A stretch of DNA of 7,118 nt from Candidatus Poseidoniaceae archaeon. Lineage in GTDB: Archaea > Thermoplasmatota > Poseidoniia > Poseidoniales > Poseidoniaceae. Both the position numbers and the translations under genes were made by a program. This document shows, piece after piece, positions 5,929 through 7,118 of this stretch. The stretch's first letter is position 1. Every line of letters starts with the position of its first letter. The stretch lies in assembly GCA_013329925.1 (NCBI GenBank), contig DUJK01000159.1:1-7118 (forward strand). The letters are read 5' to 3'. The notes under the pieces are model-generated. The model was not told the origin of the DNA, did no database searches, and worked only from the letters and a program-made list of their open reading frames with translations.

Positions 5929-7118
5929 ATGCGTTTCGATGTATTGAGCCTAATTCTTGGCTGGACATTAATTGCGATAAGCATACCACTATTGATTTGT
6001 GGAATCATTACAGTTTGGTTGGATGATATTGAGATGGCTATGAGGGCTTTTTTGATTCCACTAATACTATCACCTATGATTGGATATTTGATGCTTAAGT
6101 TCGGCACAAGAAGCGATACCGCAGATCGATTAAGAGACAGAGAAGCATTTGCCGCAGTTGCCTTAATTTATCCTATTGTCGTGTTTATTGGATTGTTTCC
6201 TTATTGGCTTGGAGGCGTATTTGTTGGGCCATTTGCTACTGATGCAGCACTAATTGATATGGCTAGAGGGGCAGTTAATTCCTGGTTTGAATCAATGTCA
6301 GGGTTTACCACTACTGGTGCCACAGTCATATCACACGATATGAGTCCAAACTGCATTCCTGGGCGAACTGCAGATTGTATTAATGCTCAACCTAGGGGGA
6401 TACTACTTTGGCGTTCGTTAACTCAATGGCTAGGAGGTATGGGGATAATTATGCTTGGAATGATGTTACTTTCACGGGTAATGGGTGGAGGAATGGCGCT
6501 TGCAAGAGCAGAATTAACCGGACCTTCACTATCCCGTTTGAGGCCCAAGGTAAAGGAAACTGCCTTCACATTATGGAAAATTTACATTGGTTTCACAATT
6601 ATCGAAATTTTCCTACTTGGAACACTGGGGGGTATGTCATTATTTGACTCTGTTAATCATGGATTTACAACTATGGCAACCGGAGGATTTTCTACCAGAG
6701 ATGCCAGCATTGGATATTATGATTCGTTAAAGGTTGAAGCAATAATAATAATTTTCATGTTTATTGGAGGTATCAACTTTACCTTAATTTGGTTTTTACT
6801 GGCACGAGAGTATGTCAAAGCTTTCAAGGATGAAGAATTTAAGACATATCTGGTATACATCTTTGTCGCAGTTGCTGTTATGATGGTCGCTCTAGTAACA
6901 ACTAATGTGGATTTAGGTGATTCATTTAGACAGAGTCTGTTCCAGACCATATCAATTGGGACATCTACTGGTTATACAACACAAGATTACATGACATGGC
7001 CGGCAGTTACACAATTTATTCTTATGATATTGATGATTGTTGGAGCATGTGCCGGTTCTACCAGCGGTGGATTGAAATTAATGAGAATTATACTTGCATT
7101 CAAGGTTGCAATGAGAGA
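5929..7118 (+). CDS. trkH: Trk system potassium transporter TrkH (partial, C-terminus outside window)
   Basis: TrkH is the membrane channel subunit that carries K+ inward, gated by TrkA. I read 396 codons from ATG 5929 to the window edge. The superfamily's four membrane-pore-membrane repeats are visible through their filter loops. Loop 1 is SGFTTTGAT at 124-132, loop 2 HGFTTMATGGFST at 244-256, and loop 3 SIGTSTGYTT at 342-351. Loop 4 is CAGSTSGG at 374-381. A glycine is present in each filter, as required for K+ selectivity. Many hydrophobic segments surround them, starting with about 7-30 and 40-57. The conserved QWLGGMGI motif is at 166-173. An external loop (138-152) holds two cysteines, 142 and 150, that could form a disulfide. 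Typical TrkH has about 480 residues, so perhaps 80-100 C-terminal residues are missing. ATG 5929 follows the trkA stop by 2 nt and an AGGTG by 5 nt. No frameshift is seen. Confidence 0.95.
   Translation, partial: MRFDVLSLILGWTLIAISIPLLICGIITVWLDDIEMAMRAFLIPLILSPMIGYLMLKFGTRSDTADRLRDREAFAAVALIYPIVVFIGLFPYWLGGVFVGPFATDAALIDMARGAVNSWFESMSGFTTTGATVISHDMSPNCIPGRTADCINAQPRGILLWRSLTQWLGGMGIIMLGMMLLSRVMGGGMALARAELTGPSLSRLRPKVKETAFTLWKIYIGFTIIEIFLLGTLGGMSLFDSVNHGFTTMATGGFSTRDASIGYYDSLKVEAIIIIFMFIGGINFTLIWFLLAREYVKAFKDEEFKTYLVYIFVAVAVMMVALVTTNVDLGDSFRQSLFQTISIGTSTGYTTQDYMTWPAVTQFILMILMIVGACAGSTSGGLKLMRIILAFKVAMR

Noticed and set aside
5880..6107. Open minus-strand frame of 75 codons
   Set aside because: It spans the trkA/trkH junction antisense to both conserved genes.
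6408..6647. Open plus-strand frame of 79 codons inside trkH
   Set aside because: It is an alternate frame; the trkH frame continues unbroken through this stretch with conserved motifs, so no frameshift is needed.
6717..6950. Open minus-strand frame of 77 codons
   Set aside because: It is antisense to trkH between pore loops 2 and 3, with no recognisable features.

Overview
This AT-rich window looks like a chromosomal piece of an archaeon, most plausibly a marine planktonic euryarchaeon of the Marine Group II/III (Poseidoniales-like) kind. The evidence is an SRP54-type signal recognition particle GTPase with an archaeal N domain, an ArsA/Get3-family ATPase, a TrkA/TrkH potassium uptake pair, several starts without a Shine-Dalgarno sequence next to strong ones elsewhere, and a short intergenic TATA-like element. 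The lineage is an inference from gene type and style; no marker gene in the window proves it.

The left part (1-1956) is a minus-strand pair. An ArsA/Get3-family ATPase with a C-terminal alpha-crystallin/HSP20-like domain (697-1956) is followed 30 bp later by srp54 (1-666), whose C-terminal half lies outside the window. Both products belong to families that target proteins to membranes, one co-translationally and one post-translationally, so the pair may be a small protein-targeting operon.

A 91-bp divergent gap (1957-2047) separates this pair from plus-strand genes. The first is an unrecognised protein with six predicted membrane segments and a basic tail (2048-2827). A 95-bp intergenic stretch follows, with a strong imperfect hairpin (2848-2890) and a TATA-like element (2916-2922).

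The right part (2923-7118) is a tight plus-strand operon of three genes. The first encodes a membrane-anchored protein with a cytoplasmic zinc ribbon and an outward transglutaminase-like domain. The second is trkA, with a TTG start placed 3 nt after a strong Shine-Dalgarno that overlaps the upstream stop. The third is trkH, cut by the window end after the fourth pore loop. TrkA and TrkH would form a K+ uptake channel gated by NAD(H)/ATP-binding RCK domains. The transglutaminase-like protein appears co-transcribed with them, but its link to K+ transport is unknown.

No mobile elements, CRISPR arrays or RNA genes were seen. The most unusual items are the Get3d-like ATPase next to srp54, the zinc-ribbon/transmembrane/transglutaminase architecture upstream of trkAH with an apparently altered catalytic triad, and the intergenic hairpin.
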